From NCBI GenBank assembly GCA_018263585.1, contig JAANWZ010000105.1:1-34992 (forward strand): a DNA stretch of 34,992 nt, written 5' to 3'. Both the position numbers and the translations under genes were made by a program. The notes beneath the pieces were generated by a model, which worked only from the letters and a program-made list of their open reading frames with translations, searched no databases and had not been told where the DNA came from. Below are positions 25,176 through 34,206 of this stretch, one piece after another. Numbering within the stretch: the stretch's first letter is position 1; each line of letters starts with the position of its first letter. Origin of the DNA: Calditrichota bacterium (GTDB taxonomy: Bacteria > Electryoneota > Electryoneia > Electryoneales > Electryoneaceae).

Positions 25176-26687
25176 TCAGTTCAGCTCGATCCGGTCGATC
25201 CGATCCCAGGAGATGTAGGTCGGTTCGTTGTCCTCGCCGTTGGTGAACACGAGCACGCCGTCGTTCGCCTCCGTGACATCCTGCCCGCCTTCGAGCCGGA
25301 TGCTCTCGCCGCTGCGCAGCTCGATCTCGCAGGCGTTGCGGCTGCGTGGGGTGATCGTTTTCACGTTGCCGAACGGGATGTCGAACTCGATGTCGAACAG
25401 GTCGCCGTTCAGCATCTCCCAGCTCTCGGACTCGTCGAGGTCGAACACGATCGTCCCGGAGTGCCTGCCGCCGTCGGTGTCATGCACCGTCCCGCGCAGC
25501 TTCTCCGGCTTGTAGTCATCGTAGCCGCGACCGGAGCCGACGTTGTCGTCGAACACGACCTTGTCGAACGCGTCCCACGGGATCTTCGCGCGCCCGTAGC
25601 GTTCGGCCTCGACCATGATCCCGCGGATCGACTGATCGACGTCGTTCGACCCTTCGAGCTGGAACCGGCGGCCGTCCTTGAGCTCGACCCACGCGCTCCC
25701 GCGGCTGCGGCGTTCGATCACACGGATGTTGCCCATCGGGATCGACATCTCACCGTCCTCGCTGTCGCCGTCCAGCTTGTCGATCGAGAGACATTCCTGG
25801 CTGTCCCATTGGATGAACCCGGCGTATTCGCCGCCGTCGGCGTACACGGTGCCGTGGAGACGGTACCCGGGCGGGTTCACGTTCCGCGGTGTCTCCATGA
25901 ACTCGATCATCCCGATCTTCTTCCACGGGATCTTGATGTCGCCGAGCGAACCGTCGCGGATCCGGATCGTCGCGCCGACGTCGTTCGAATACCCGCTCAC
26001 GGTGTATTTCGAGCCGGTGCGCATCGTCAGTTCGGCGTCCTCGCTGCCGATCACCTCGAGCGTCTTGATGTCGCCGAAGCGGGCGATGAAGATGCGCGTG
26101 CCGCCGGACCAGTCGTTCCAGTTCAGGTTGAGCTTGCCGCCGAGGATGCTGATCGTCTTCTTCGGGCCGATCGTCCAGATGTGCTCCTTCTCCTTCTCGA
26201 ATTCGGCCCGCTCGGTGGCGAGTTCGGCGATCTCGCGGGCGCGTTCGGTCAGCTCCTCGATCACTTCGGAGCGTTCGTCGGCGATCTGCTCGCGCCTGTC
26301 GGCGTCTTTCGCCTTCGCCTCGCGCCTCGCGAGTTGCTCGATCCGCTCGCTCAGCCTGTCGATCTCCCGCTCGAGTTCCTCCTGCTCGCGTTCGATGTCA
26401 CGGATTTCATCCTCGAGGTCGTCGATTTCGACTTTGCCGATATGACCGTGCTCCTCGAGGTAGTCCTCGTAGGGACGGCGTTCCTTGTACGAGTGGAACA
26501 GGTCGTCCCAGAACGCCTCCTCGTCGTTCCAGCGGATCACGCCCTTGTATTCGTTCCCGGAGCGCATCTTGATCTTGCCGTAGATGAAGCCCTGGTTTTC
26601 GTGGGCGACGGCCGCCGGGACGAAGGAAGCTGCGAGAAATGACGCGGCGAGGACCAGGATCGAACCCGCGTACGTGCTGCGTTTCAT
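25176..26687 (-). CDS. Secreted protein with repeated beta-strand (SH3/LSm-like) units and an acidic coiled-coil insert
   Basis: Start at 26687, signal peptide MKRSTYAGSILVLAASFLAASFVPAAVA; repeat units begin GKIKMRSGNEYKGVIRWNDEE, GTVYADGGEYAGFIQWDSQE, GTVHDTDGGRHSGTIVFDLDE; coiled coil about residues 65-150. Confidence 0.6.
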   Translation of the reverse strand: MKRSTYAGSILVLAASFLAASFVPAAVAHENQGFIYGKIKMRSGNEYKGVIRWNDEEAFWDDLFHSYKERRPYEDYLEEHGHIGKVEIDDLEDEIRDIEREQEELEREIDRLSERIEQLARREAKAKDADRREQIADERSEVIEELTERAREIAELATERAEFEKEKEHIWTIGPKKTISILGGKLNLNWNDWSGGTRIFIARFGDIKTLEVIGSEDAELTMRTGSKYTVSGYSNDVGATIRIRDGSLGDIKIPWKKIGMIEFMETPRNVNPPGYRLHGTVYADGGEYAGFIQWDSQECLSIDKLDGDSEDGEMSIPMGNIRVIERRSRGSAWVELKDGRRFQLEGSNDVDQSIRGIMVEAERYGRAKIPWDAFDKVVFDDNVGSGRGYDDYKPEKLRGTVHDTDGGRHSGTIVFDLDESESWEMLNGDLFDIEFDIPFGNVKTITPRSRNACEIELRSGESIRLEGGQDVTEANDGVLVFTNGEDNEPTYISWDRIDRIELN

Positions 26688-26734
26688 CGTTGCACTCCTT
26701 CCAAGAGAAGCCTGTATCGACAGGGTCGTGTTGC

Positions 26735-27427
26735 CTACCGCAGGTTGAAGCGGACGTCGCTTTCGCGCGCGCCGCCGGACTGGCCGCGCCGGGGCTCGGC
26801 GGCCGGTTCGCCGCTGCCCGAACCGCTCCGGCGTTCGAGCGCGCCGCTTTCGGAGGATGCGAGCTCGCTGGCAGCACGTGTCTCTTCGGCCCGCGTCTCC
26901 CCGCCGGCGCCGTACACTTCCCGGTTCACCGTTTCCATCACCTCGAGCATCTTGCGGTGGTAGCGGCTGTCCGCCATCAGCAGTTCGCTGGTGATCTGGA
27001 CGAACCGCTGCTCGCTCATCCGGCCTTCGCGGGATCCGAGTTCCACGGTGCGCGCGGCGGCCTCCGGCGGGAGCGTGCCGCGCAGCAGCCCGGCGAGCGC
27101 GAGCGAGAACACGAGCACGATGCTCGCGGCCGCCGCCCACACCTGCGGCGACCACCGCTTCAACGAAATCACCTTCGCGCGGCGGGTTCCGGTGCGGCGC
27201 TCGACGCGCTCCCACAGTGCTTCCGGGGGCGTGTCCGCGCCGGCCTCCGCGCGCCGGTTCAGCGCCTTCTGCAACGAGCGCGCGTTGCGCCAGAACTCGC
27301 GCAGCGACGCGTCCTCAACGAGGGCGTCGATGCTCTCCAGCAACGGCTCGCCCCGCAGCTCCCCGTCCATGATCGCGGACAGGTTCTCTTCGTCGATCAG
27401 CGCTCGGTTTTCCATCGTTCGCTCCAT
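26735..27427 (-). CDS. RseA-like anti-sigma factor
   Basis: N-terminus ENLSAIMDGELRGEPLLESIDALVEDASLREFWRNARSLQKAL; one TM (WAAAASIVLVFSLALAGLL); directly downstream of an ECF sigma gene. Confidence 0.7.
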   Translation of the reverse strand: MERTMENRALIDEENLSAIMDGELRGEPLLESIDALVEDASLREFWRNARSLQKALNRRAEAGADTPPEALWERVERRTGTRRAKVISLKRWSPQVWAAAASIVLVFSLALAGLLRGTLPPEAAARTVELGSREGRMSEQRFVQITSELLMADSRYHRKMLEVMETVNREVYGAGGETRAEETRAASELASSESGALERRSGSGSGEPAAEPRRGQSGGARESDVRFNLR

Positions 27428-27478
27428 GCGTGGGGTTCAGCCCTCGCGAATTCGATCCCGCCCGGGTCCACCCGGATG

Positions 27479-28036
27479 CTACTCCGACCGCTCGCGTTCG
27501 AGCACGCCCTTGTCCCGCAGTGCTTCGATCATCGCCCTGCGCGCGCGGTGGATGTTCACCTTCACCTGCGCCGCGCTCCACCCGGTGAGCCGTGCGATTT
27601 CGCTGTACGCCCGCCCCTCGAGCACCCCGTGCTGAAACGCTGTCCGGTAGCGCTCGCTGAGCGTTTCCATCGATGCGAGCACGTGCTCGTTGAGATCCAT
27701 CCACTGCGCCTCATCGTCGGGTTGCAACCGGTGCTCGTCCGCGACGAGTTCGAACGGGTCCGGGCCGCCGTCCCCGTTGTCCGGCAGCGTGTCGTGCCTG
27801 CGCCGCCGGAAGTGGTTGATCGCCAGGTTGTACGCGGTGCTGAACAGGTACGACTTGACGCGTGACTTGTCCCGCAGCTCGCTCGGCGAGCGGATCACGC
27901 GGATGAACACGTCCTGAAGCAGGTCCTCCGCGTCCTCGCGGTTGCCGACGCGCCGCCGGAGGAAGGCGAACAGCGCGGTTCCGTGCTCCTCGTACGCGTT
28001 TCGCCAGAACTCGACCTGTCCGTCCCGTTCCGTCAC
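27479..28036 (-). CDS. ECF-type RNA polymerase sigma factor
   Basis: Region 2 (REDAEDLLQDVFIRVIRSPSELRDKSRVKSYLFSTAYNLAINHFRRRR) and region 4 (LSERYRTAFQHGVLEGRAYSEIARLTGWSAAQVKVNIHRARRAM). Confidence 0.92.
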   Translation of the reverse strand: MTERDGQVEFWRNAYEEHGTALFAFLRRRVGNREDAEDLLQDVFIRVIRSPSELRDKSRVKSYLFSTAYNLAINHFRRRRHDTLPDNGDGGPDPFELVADEHRLQPDDEAQWMDLNEHVLASMETLSERYRTAFQHGVLEGRAYSEIARLTGWSAAQVKVNIHRARRAMIEALRDKGVLERERSE

Positions 28037-28110
28037 GTGCGCATTCCCTCTCCGGCTGCGCGACCCGGCTCCGGCGGGCGGGATGATCGGTCCCGCCCGG
28101 CCTCACTGAA

Positions 28111-28140
28111 TTGGACACGGCCGCGGATTCGTGGTTACAC
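28111..28140 (+). promoter_or_regulatory. Possible sigma70-like promoter for the AhpD-like gene
   Basis: TTGGAC (28111-28116), 18-nt spacer, TTACAC (28135-28140). Confidence 0.3.
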
Positions 28141-28218
28141 TTTCGCACCCCGGCTCGCGCGCCTGTCTCGTGTCTCGCCGGGGTGCAACCGGGTGAATCC
28201 GGCAGCGGGAGAATCGAA

Positions 28219-28773
28219 ATGGCGTGGATTCGGGTGATCGACGAGCGCGACGCCGGCGGCGAACTGAAACGGGCGTACGATCGCGTCGCGGGCAAACGCG
28301 GCCGGCTCTCGAACGTGTTGAAAATCCAGAGCCTGCACCCGCGGTCCGTGACCGCCCACCTCGACCTGTACACGACCCTGATGTTCGAGCGCGAACACCT
28401 GAGCCGCGAACAATGCGAGCTGATCGGGGTCGCGGTGTCGGCCACGAACCGGTGCCCGTACTGCGTGCGCCATCACTCCGAGGCGCTGAACAAATACTGG
28501 CGCGACCACAACCGGACCGCCTCGTACGCGATCGACCCCGGCTCGTTTCCGCTGCCCGCAAAGGAACGCGCGATCGTCGACTACGCGATCAGACTGACAC
28601 GCGCCCCGGGCGAGATGCGCGAAAACGATGTCCGCTCCCTCCGCGACGCCGGCCTCTCCGACACGCAGATCCTGCTCGTCAACCAGATCACTTCCTATTT
28701 TAACTACGTGAACCGGAGCGTGCTCGGGCTCGGCGTGGAAATTGAACCCGACACCGGCGGGTTCGAGTATTGA
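28219..28773 (+). CDS. Peroxidase-related / carboxymuconolactone decarboxylase-family (AhpD-like) protein
   Basis: CPYCVRHHSEAL redox motif; MAWIRVIDERDAGGELKRAYDRV start typical of peroxidase-related enzymes. Start at 28219. Confidence 0.85.
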   Translation: MAWIRVIDERDAGGELKRAYDRVAGKRGRLSNVLKIQSLHPRSVTAHLDLYTTLMFEREHLSREQCELIGVAVSATNRCPYCVRHHSEALNKYWRDHNRTASYAIDPGSFPLPAKERAIVDYAIRLTRAPGEMRENDVRSLRDAGLSDTQILLVNQITSYFNYVNRSVLGLGVEIEPDTGGFEY

Positions 28774-28795
28774 TCTGAGCAGGCCGACAGATACC

Positions 28796-28910
28796 CGTAC
28801 ATGCCCGCGGGGACAATCCCGCCGAAGCCGCAGGTGAAGGCGGGCGTCACCGCGGATTCCGGGAGGTCCAGCCGGTGACGCCGTTCCGGCCGTCCCCGCG
28901 GGCATGTACG
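28796..28910. repeat. Nested inverted-repeat (multi-stem) element
   Basis: Outer 19-bp perfect arms CGTACATGCCCGCGGGGAC (28796-28814) / GTCCCCGCGGGCATGTACG (28892-28910); inside, CCCGCC..GGCGGG (28818-28844) and GGCGTCACCG..CGGTGACGCC (28843-28882). Confidence 0.85.
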
Positions 28911-28946
28911 AGTTGCGAGTAACGAGTTGCGAGTGACGAGTAACGG
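28910..28946. repeat. 14-bp direct tandem repeat
   Basis: GAGTTGCGAGTAAC GAGTTGCGAGTGAC GAGTAACGG. Confidence 0.8.
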
Positions 28947-29114
28947 CTGGCTGGCCAGTGGCTTCAGCCTCGGGTTTCATCCCGACTCGGGTCGGCTCCT
29001 TACTTCCCCTTGACTCCGCCCGTGCCGCGGGAACACCATCACGCACCGGGGGTTTCTCCCGCCGCGCGCAGCTCTGTTGCAGCCGTCCACCCGGGGGAGG
29101 CGGAGGGTAGTACG

Positions 29115-30542
29115 ATGACCAATGCCGACTTGCGTTCGCTGATCGTGGGGGTGGAGCACGTGGTCCCGCTCGCCGGCGTGCGCGAGCTGCCGTACGCGAA
29201 CCTGGACAACGCGGCCTCCACGCCCGCGCTGAAGGCGGTGAAGGCGGAGGTGGACCGGCTGCTCGAGTGGTACGCGAGCGTGCACCGCGGCGCCGGCTAC
29301 AAGTCGCAGCTCGCGTCGGCGTGGTACGAGAAGGCGCGCGAGACGGTCGCGGAGTTCGCCGGCGCCGACCCCGACTACCACAGCGTGATCCTCACGCACA
29401 ACACGACGGACGCGATCAACCGGCTCGCGGCGAAGTTCCCCCGCGACAACGACCGCAGCGTCGTGATCTCGCACGTCGAACACCACGCGAACGACCTGCC
29501 GTGGCGCGAACGGGGCCGGGTCGTGCGTGTTCCCGTGAGCCCGGCGGGCGAGATCGACCCGGACGAGCTCGAGCGCACGCTGCGCCGTGAAGGAGGCAAG
29601 GCCCGGCTCGTGAGCGTGACCGGCGCATCGAACGTGACCGGCACAATCCAGCCGATCCACGAACTCGCGCGGGTCGCGCACGATCATGGCATTCCGATTG
29701 CGATCGACGCCGCGCAGCTCGCCGCGCACGTCCCGGTCGAGATGAGCGGAACTGATGAGCGCGAGCGGATCGATTTCCTCATGCTCAGTGGCCACAAGAT
29801 GTACGCGCCGTTCGGCGGGGGTGCGCTGATCGGCTCGCGGGAGTTCTTCGCGTCGCGCGAGCCGTCGGTGCGCGGCGGCGGCGCGGTCAAGGTCGTCGAG
29901 TCGAACGCGGTGGACTGGGCCGACCCGCCGGAGCGTGACGAAGCCGGCTCGCCGAACGTCGCAGGTGCGGTCGCGCTCGCCGCCGCGATGCGCGAGCTGC
30001 GGCGGATCGGCGCCGATGTGCTGGAAGACGCCGAGCACCGCCTCACTCGGCATTGCCTGGAAGGACTGGCCGAGATCGACGGCGTCACCGTGTACGGCCT
30101 CGGCGCGGGCGAGCTCGACCGCCGGCTCGGCGTGATCGCGTTCAACGTGGAAGGCGTGCCGCACGCGCTCGTCGCCGCCGTGCTCGCGCACGAGCACGGG
30201 ATCGGCGTGCGCAACGGCTGCTTCTGCGCGCAGCCGTTTCTCACCGACATGCTCGGCATCGACGAAGAAGCCGCGCAGCGGTTCCGCGACGCGATCCGCG
30301 CCGGGGACCACTCGCACACACCCGGCGCGGTGCGCGCCTCGTTCGGCCTGTACAACGTGGAAGATGAAGTGGACCGGCTGCTCGAAGCGGTCGCCGCGGT
30401 CGCGGCCGGACGCTTCGACCGCGCGCGCTACCGGGTCGATCCCGCCACCGGTGAATATCGCCCCGCCGGCCATGTTCCGCTGCGCGACCACGAGCTTCTC
30501 TTCAACGGGCAACCGCAGCTGATGAAACGCGCGCGGGTATGA
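29115..30542 (+). CDS. Aminotransferase class V / cysteine desulfurase-like PLP enzyme
   Basis: PLP-lysine region DFLMLSGHKMYAPFGGGALIG, HVEHHANDLPWRE, IDAAQLAAH, and VRNGCFCAQPF near the C-terminus (cf. SufS RxGxHCAxP). Start ATG 29115. Confidence 0.85.
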   Translation: MTNADLRSLIVGVEHVVPLAGVRELPYANLDNAASTPALKAVKAEVDRLLEWYASVHRGAGYKSQLASAWYEKARETVAEFAGADPDYHSVILTHNTTDAINRLAAKFPRDNDRSVVISHVEHHANDLPWRERGRVVRVPVSPAGEIDPDELERTLRREGGKARLVSVTGASNVTGTIQPIHELARVAHDHGIPIAIDAAQLAAHVPVEMSGTDERERIDFLMLSGHKMYAPFGGGALIGSREFFASREPSVRGGGAVKVVESNAVDWADPPERDEAGSPNVAGAVALAAAMRELRRIGADVLEDAEHRLTRHCLEGLAEIDGVTVYGLGAGELDRRLGVIAFNVEGVPHALVAAVLAHEHGIGVRNGCFCAQPFLTDMLGIDEEAAQRFRDAIRAGDHSHTPGAVRASFGLYNVEDEVDRLLEAVAAVAAGRFDRARYRVDPATGEYRPAGHVPLRDHELLFNGQPQLMKRARV

Positions 30543-30562
30543 ACGCGCCGCCGGGCGCGCGG

Positions 30563-31924
30563 TCAGTCATCCCGCAGCCCGTACTCGCGCAGTTTCCGGC
30601 GCAGCGTCGGGCGCGAGATGCCGAGCACGTCGCACGCCTCCCCGTAGTTGCCGCCCACCTCTTCGAGCACGCGCGCGATGTGCTTCTCTTCGACCTGTTC
30701 CAGCGACTGCCGCCAGTCGCCGGGCGCCCGTTCCGCCACACCCGGCTCCCCGCCGGCTGAGAGTGCGGCCGCGCCGGGCTCGGGCACGTCCATCTGCAGC
30801 AGATCGCCGGGCGACGTCATCACGCCGACCACGATCCGGTTTTCCAGTTCGCGCACGTTGCCGGGCCAGTCGTACGCGCGCAGCCGGTCGAGCAGGTCCT
30901 CCGGCACCTTCGCAACCTCGCGGTGAAGCTGCCGGTTCGCCTTCACGAGCAGGTGTTCGACGAGTGGTTCCAGGTCTTCGAGCCGCTCGCGCAGCGGGAG
31001 CAGGTGGATGTGGACCACATTCAGGCGATAGTATAAGTCATCGCGGAAACTTCCGTCTCTGACAAGCGTTTCGAGGTCGCGATGAGTTGCGACAATCACC
31101 CTCGCTGCAAACGGACGCGCCGAGATTCCGCCGACACGCTCATAGTTGCGTTCCTGGAGCACGCGCAGCAGCTTCACTTGCAGGTCAGCGGCGAGGTCGC
31201 CGATCTCGTCGAGGAACAGCGTGCCCCCGCCGGCGAGCTCGAACCGGCCCGGTTTCGCCTGCTCGGCGCCGGTGAACGCGCCCTTCTCATGTCCGAACAG
31301 TTCGCTCTCGAGCAATGTCGGCGCGAGCGCGCTGCAGTTGACGGGGACGAACGGCTCTTCCGGGCTCGTGTAGCGGTGGATCGCGCGCGCGACAAGCTCC
31401 TTGCCCGTGCCTGATTCGCCGGTGATCAGCACGTTCGCGCGCCCGCGACTCGCGAGCCCGATCTGCTTGTGCACTTCCACGAGCGCCCGGCTCGCGCCGA
31501 CGATCTTGTCGTGCGAACGCTCCGCGGCGAGGTCGGCGACGAGCGCGAGTTTGCGCTTGTGTGACCCGCTCTCGAGCGCCTTCGCGACCGTGAGCTCGAG
31601 CTCGTCGATGTTGAGCGGCTTGTGCACGTAGTCAAATGCGCCGGCGCGCATCGCCGCGATCGCCTTGTCGAGGTCCTGGTGGCCGGTGATCATGATCACG
31701 GTGCCGCCGAGGTTCTGCTCGCGCGACTGTTCGAGCATCTGCTGCCCGCTCCCGTCCGGGAGCATCAGGTCGAGCAGGACCACGTCCGGCTCGTGCTCGC
31801 GCCACGCCTGCATTCCCCCGCGGGCATCCGCGGCAGTCACCGTCTCATGCCCCTGCCCGGAGAACGCGAGCTCGAGCGTGCGCCGCGCGGCGCGGTCATC
31901 ATCGACGATCAGCAGTGTCGCCAT
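30563..31924 (-). CDS. NtrC-family sigma54-dependent response regulator
   Basis: Receiver ([31 protein letters not shown]), AAA+ Walker [26 protein letters not shown], Fis-type [23 protein letters not shown]. Confidence 0.96.
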   Translation of the reverse strand: MATLLIVDDDRAARRTLELAFSGQGHETVTAADARGGMQAWREHEPDVVLLDLMLPDGSGQQMLEQSREQNLGGTVIMITGHQDLDKAIAAMRAGAFDYVHKPLNIDELELTVAKALESGSHKRKLALVADLAAERSHDKIVGASRALVEVHKQIGLASRGRANVLITGESGTGKELVARAIHRYTSPEEPFVPVNCSALAPTLLESELFGHEKGAFTGAEQAKPGRFELAGGGTLFLDEIGDLAADLQVKLLRVLQERNYERVGGISARPFAARVIVATHRDLETLVRDGSFRDDLYYRLNVVHIHLLPLRERLEDLEPLVEHLLVKANRQLHREVAKVPEDLLDRLRAYDWPGNVRELENRIVVGVMTSPGDLLQMDVPEPGAAALSAGGEPGVAERAPGDWRQSLEQVEEKHIARVLEEVGGNYGEACDVLGISRPTLRRKLREYGLRDD

Positions 31925-33653
31925 CAGCCGACTCTCCCGGCAGTTCGATTGTGACAGCGGACCCCTCGCCTTCGCGGCTCGCGACCTCGACTGTCCCGCC
32001 GAGCGCCTCGACGAACTTCTTCACGTTGCTCATTCCGAGCCCGACGCCGTCGTCGCGAGTGGTGAAGAACGGGTCGAACAGGCGCATGCGCACCGACTCC
32101 GGCATCCCGCGGCCGGTGTCACGCACGGCGAGCGCGATCCGATCCCCGGCGCGCGCAAGCTCGACCCGGATGCTGTCTCCTTCCGCGCACGCGTCGATCG
32201 CGTTCTGCAGCAGGTTCACGAGCGCGCGGCGCACGAGCTCGCCGTCGGAAACCGCCTCCAGCGCATCGTTGCCGGTGAGCTCGACCGTGATCCTGCGGTC
32301 TTCCGCCGCGTCACGGACGGCGTCGATCGAATCGCGCGCGACCTTCACCATGTCCACCGGCATCGTTGTCACCTCCGGCGGCTTTCCGTACGCGAGCAGC
32401 TCGTCGAGCATCGCCTCGAGCCGCGCGACTTCGCCGGCGGCGAGGCCGACGTGTTCCGCCTCCGACGAACCCTGCTCGCAGCGTCGCTCGAGCAGGCGCA
32501 GGTTCATCTTGATCGATGAGAGCGGGTTGCGCATCTCGTGCACGATGCTCGCGACAAGCCGGCCGATCGCGGCCATCGTCTCCGCCTGCACCGCGCGCCG
32601 TTGTGCGGCCGCGATCTCACTGCGGCCGCGTTCGAGCGCGGCGACCATCCGGTTGAACGAGCGGCCGAGCGCGGCGACTTCACCTCCGCCGCGTCGTTCC
32701 GGGACGCGCACCTCGTACGATCCGCCCGCGACCTGCTCGCTCGCGCGCGTGATCCGCACGATCGGCCGCGTCCACGAGCGCGCGAACCGGAACGTGAGCA
32801 GCAGCAGCAGGATGATCGCCGCCGCCGCGATCGCGACCGTGCGCAAAGTCAGTTCGCGCAACGGTTGCAGCGCCTCGGCGACGTTCATCTCGCCGACGAG
32901 CACCCAGCGCTGGCGGGGGAGATAGTCGTACGCGCCGACCACCTCCTGCCCGAGGAAGCTCTCGTAGCTCATCGTCCCGCGGCCCTGTTCGAGCGCTGCA
33001 CGCGCGGGCGGGATCGGCATCTTATGTGTGAGCGGGTCCGGGTGTTCGCGCGTGCGCGACGGAGTGAGCATCGTCATCTCGCGATCGAGCAGGAACACTT
33101 CCCCCTTCACCCCGAGCCCGCTCGTGTCGGTGAGGATCGGCTCGATCGTGCGCTCGCTGAGCAGGCGCACCGCGAGCAGCGCGGCCGGTTTCCGCTGAGT
33201 CGCGAGCGGGAGCACGAGGTCGAGCACCGGCCTCCCGCGGTTGTCGAGACGCATCACCCCGTAGGCCGGCTCGTGCGACATCGACGCGGCCCGGAGCGCG
33301 GTCGGGTCGGGCGCATACGAGGTGTCGCGGCGGTCGATCCGGCGGCCGTTCTCGTCGAACACGCCGGCCGCCGATGCCCACGCGAGCCGGCCGGCGTCAA
33401 CTTCCGCACCCTCCCCGGCGGCGGGCATCAGCTGGATGCGGACGAGTTCGTCGTACCGGTCGAGCGCGGCGAGCACACGCGCGCGCCGCTCCTGCACGAC
33501 CGCGTCGATGTGGTCCTCCGCCTCGTCGAGGATCGCGCGCCGCGAGACCGCGGTGCCGATCACGCTGATCAAAAGCGCCGTGCCGACCACCAGCACCGCG
33601 CCGGCGGCCACAAGCTGCACCCAGAGGCGGTTGAAACGGAATGCTCGTGCCAT
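31899..33653 (-). CDS. Sensor histidine kinase with periplasmic (Cache-like) sensor, HAMP, HisKA and HATPase
   Basis: Two TMs flanking a sensor domain, HAMP, IVHEMRNPLSSIKMNLRLLE H-box, LVNLLQNAIDAC N-box, DTGRGMPESVRMRLFDPFFTTRDDGVGLGMS. Overlaps the regulator gene by 26 nt. Start 33653. Confidence 0.93.
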   Translation of the reverse strand: MARAFRFNRLWVQLVAAGAVLVVGTALLISVIGTAVSRRAILDEAEDHIDAVVQERRARVLAALDRYDELVRIQLMPAAGEGAEVDAGRLAWASAAGVFDENGRRIDRRDTSYAPDPTALRAASMSHEPAYGVMRLDNRGRPVLDLVLPLATQRKPAALLAVRLLSERTIEPILTDTSGLGVKGEVFLLDREMTMLTPSRTREHPDPLTHKMPIPPARAALEQGRGTMSYESFLGQEVVGAYDYLPRQRWVLVGEMNVAEALQPLRELTLRTVAIAAAAIILLLLLTFRFARSWTRPIVRITRASEQVAGGSYEVRVPERRGGGEVAALGRSFNRMVAALERGRSEIAAAQRRAVQAETMAAIGRLVASIVHEMRNPLSSIKMNLRLLERRCEQGSSEAEHVGLAAGEVARLEAMLDELLAYGKPPEVTTMPVDMVKVARDSIDAVRDAAEDRRITVELTGNDALEAVSDGELVRRALVNLLQNAIDACAEGDSIRVELARAGDRIALAVRDTGRGMPESVRMRLFDPFFTTRDDGVGLGMSNVKKFVEALGGTVEVASREGEGSAVTIELPGESADGDTADRR

Positions 33654-33872
33654 CACGCTCCCGCTGCGCACCGGTTCGGCTCATGCACACGATCGTCGTC
33701 CGGGAACGTAGCAAATCAGGCGGGCGTTGTGCTCGCGGAGGTGTTGCATGGGGGGGGGCCGGGGCTTCAGCCTCGCGTCTCACACGCGGCGTCGACCCCG
33801 ATCTCGTTCAACCCGCCGGAATCACCCGCGCGGGCAAGCCCGCACGGCCGATACGCGGCTGAGCCGAAGCAG

Positions 33873-33893
33873 CCCGGGGTCGCCGACCCCGGG
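33873..33893. repeat. Perfect palindrome CCCGGGGTCG-C-CGACCCCGGG
   Basis: 10-bp arms with 1-nt centre. Confidence 0.85.
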
Positions 33894-33899
33894 GCACGC

Positions 33900-34169
33900 A
33901 ATGCCCGGCACCTGACCTGCGAGCATCTGGTCGTACCGTTCGCTCAGCCACGTGCGTCGACCGGAACTTCGATCAGATTCGTGCGGCCGAGCCATCATTC
34001 TGAAGGACCACAGCCGGGCGGCCGAGGCGTCATTCCGGCTGTGGGGACGCTTGCCAGCAAGCGTCCCCGCCTCCATCCCTTCGCCCGACAAACGGACGTC
34101 GGGCTTCGGTCAGAATGACACTCTTGCCAGCTCCGATATTGCCCCGGCTGAGCCAAAGGGATAACCGGA
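33900..34169. repeat. Inverted counterpart of the 2651-2975 repeat block
   Basis: Reverse complement contains TCCGGTTATCCCTTTGGCTCAGCCGGGGCAAT, the GCCCGAC hairpin, and GATCGAAGTTCCGGTCGACGCACGTGGCTGAGCGA; also hairpin GGGGACGCTTGC/GCAAGCGTCCCC (34043-34068). Confidence 0.75.
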
Positions 34170-34206
34170 TGAGCAAGCGTCCCCGGAGTCCGGGCCACCC
34201 GCCGAA

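Noticed and set aside
28796-28910. tRNA-like cloverleaf
   Set aside because: Outer arm is far too long (19 bp) and there is no T-loop GTTCRA box or anticodon arm of the right size.
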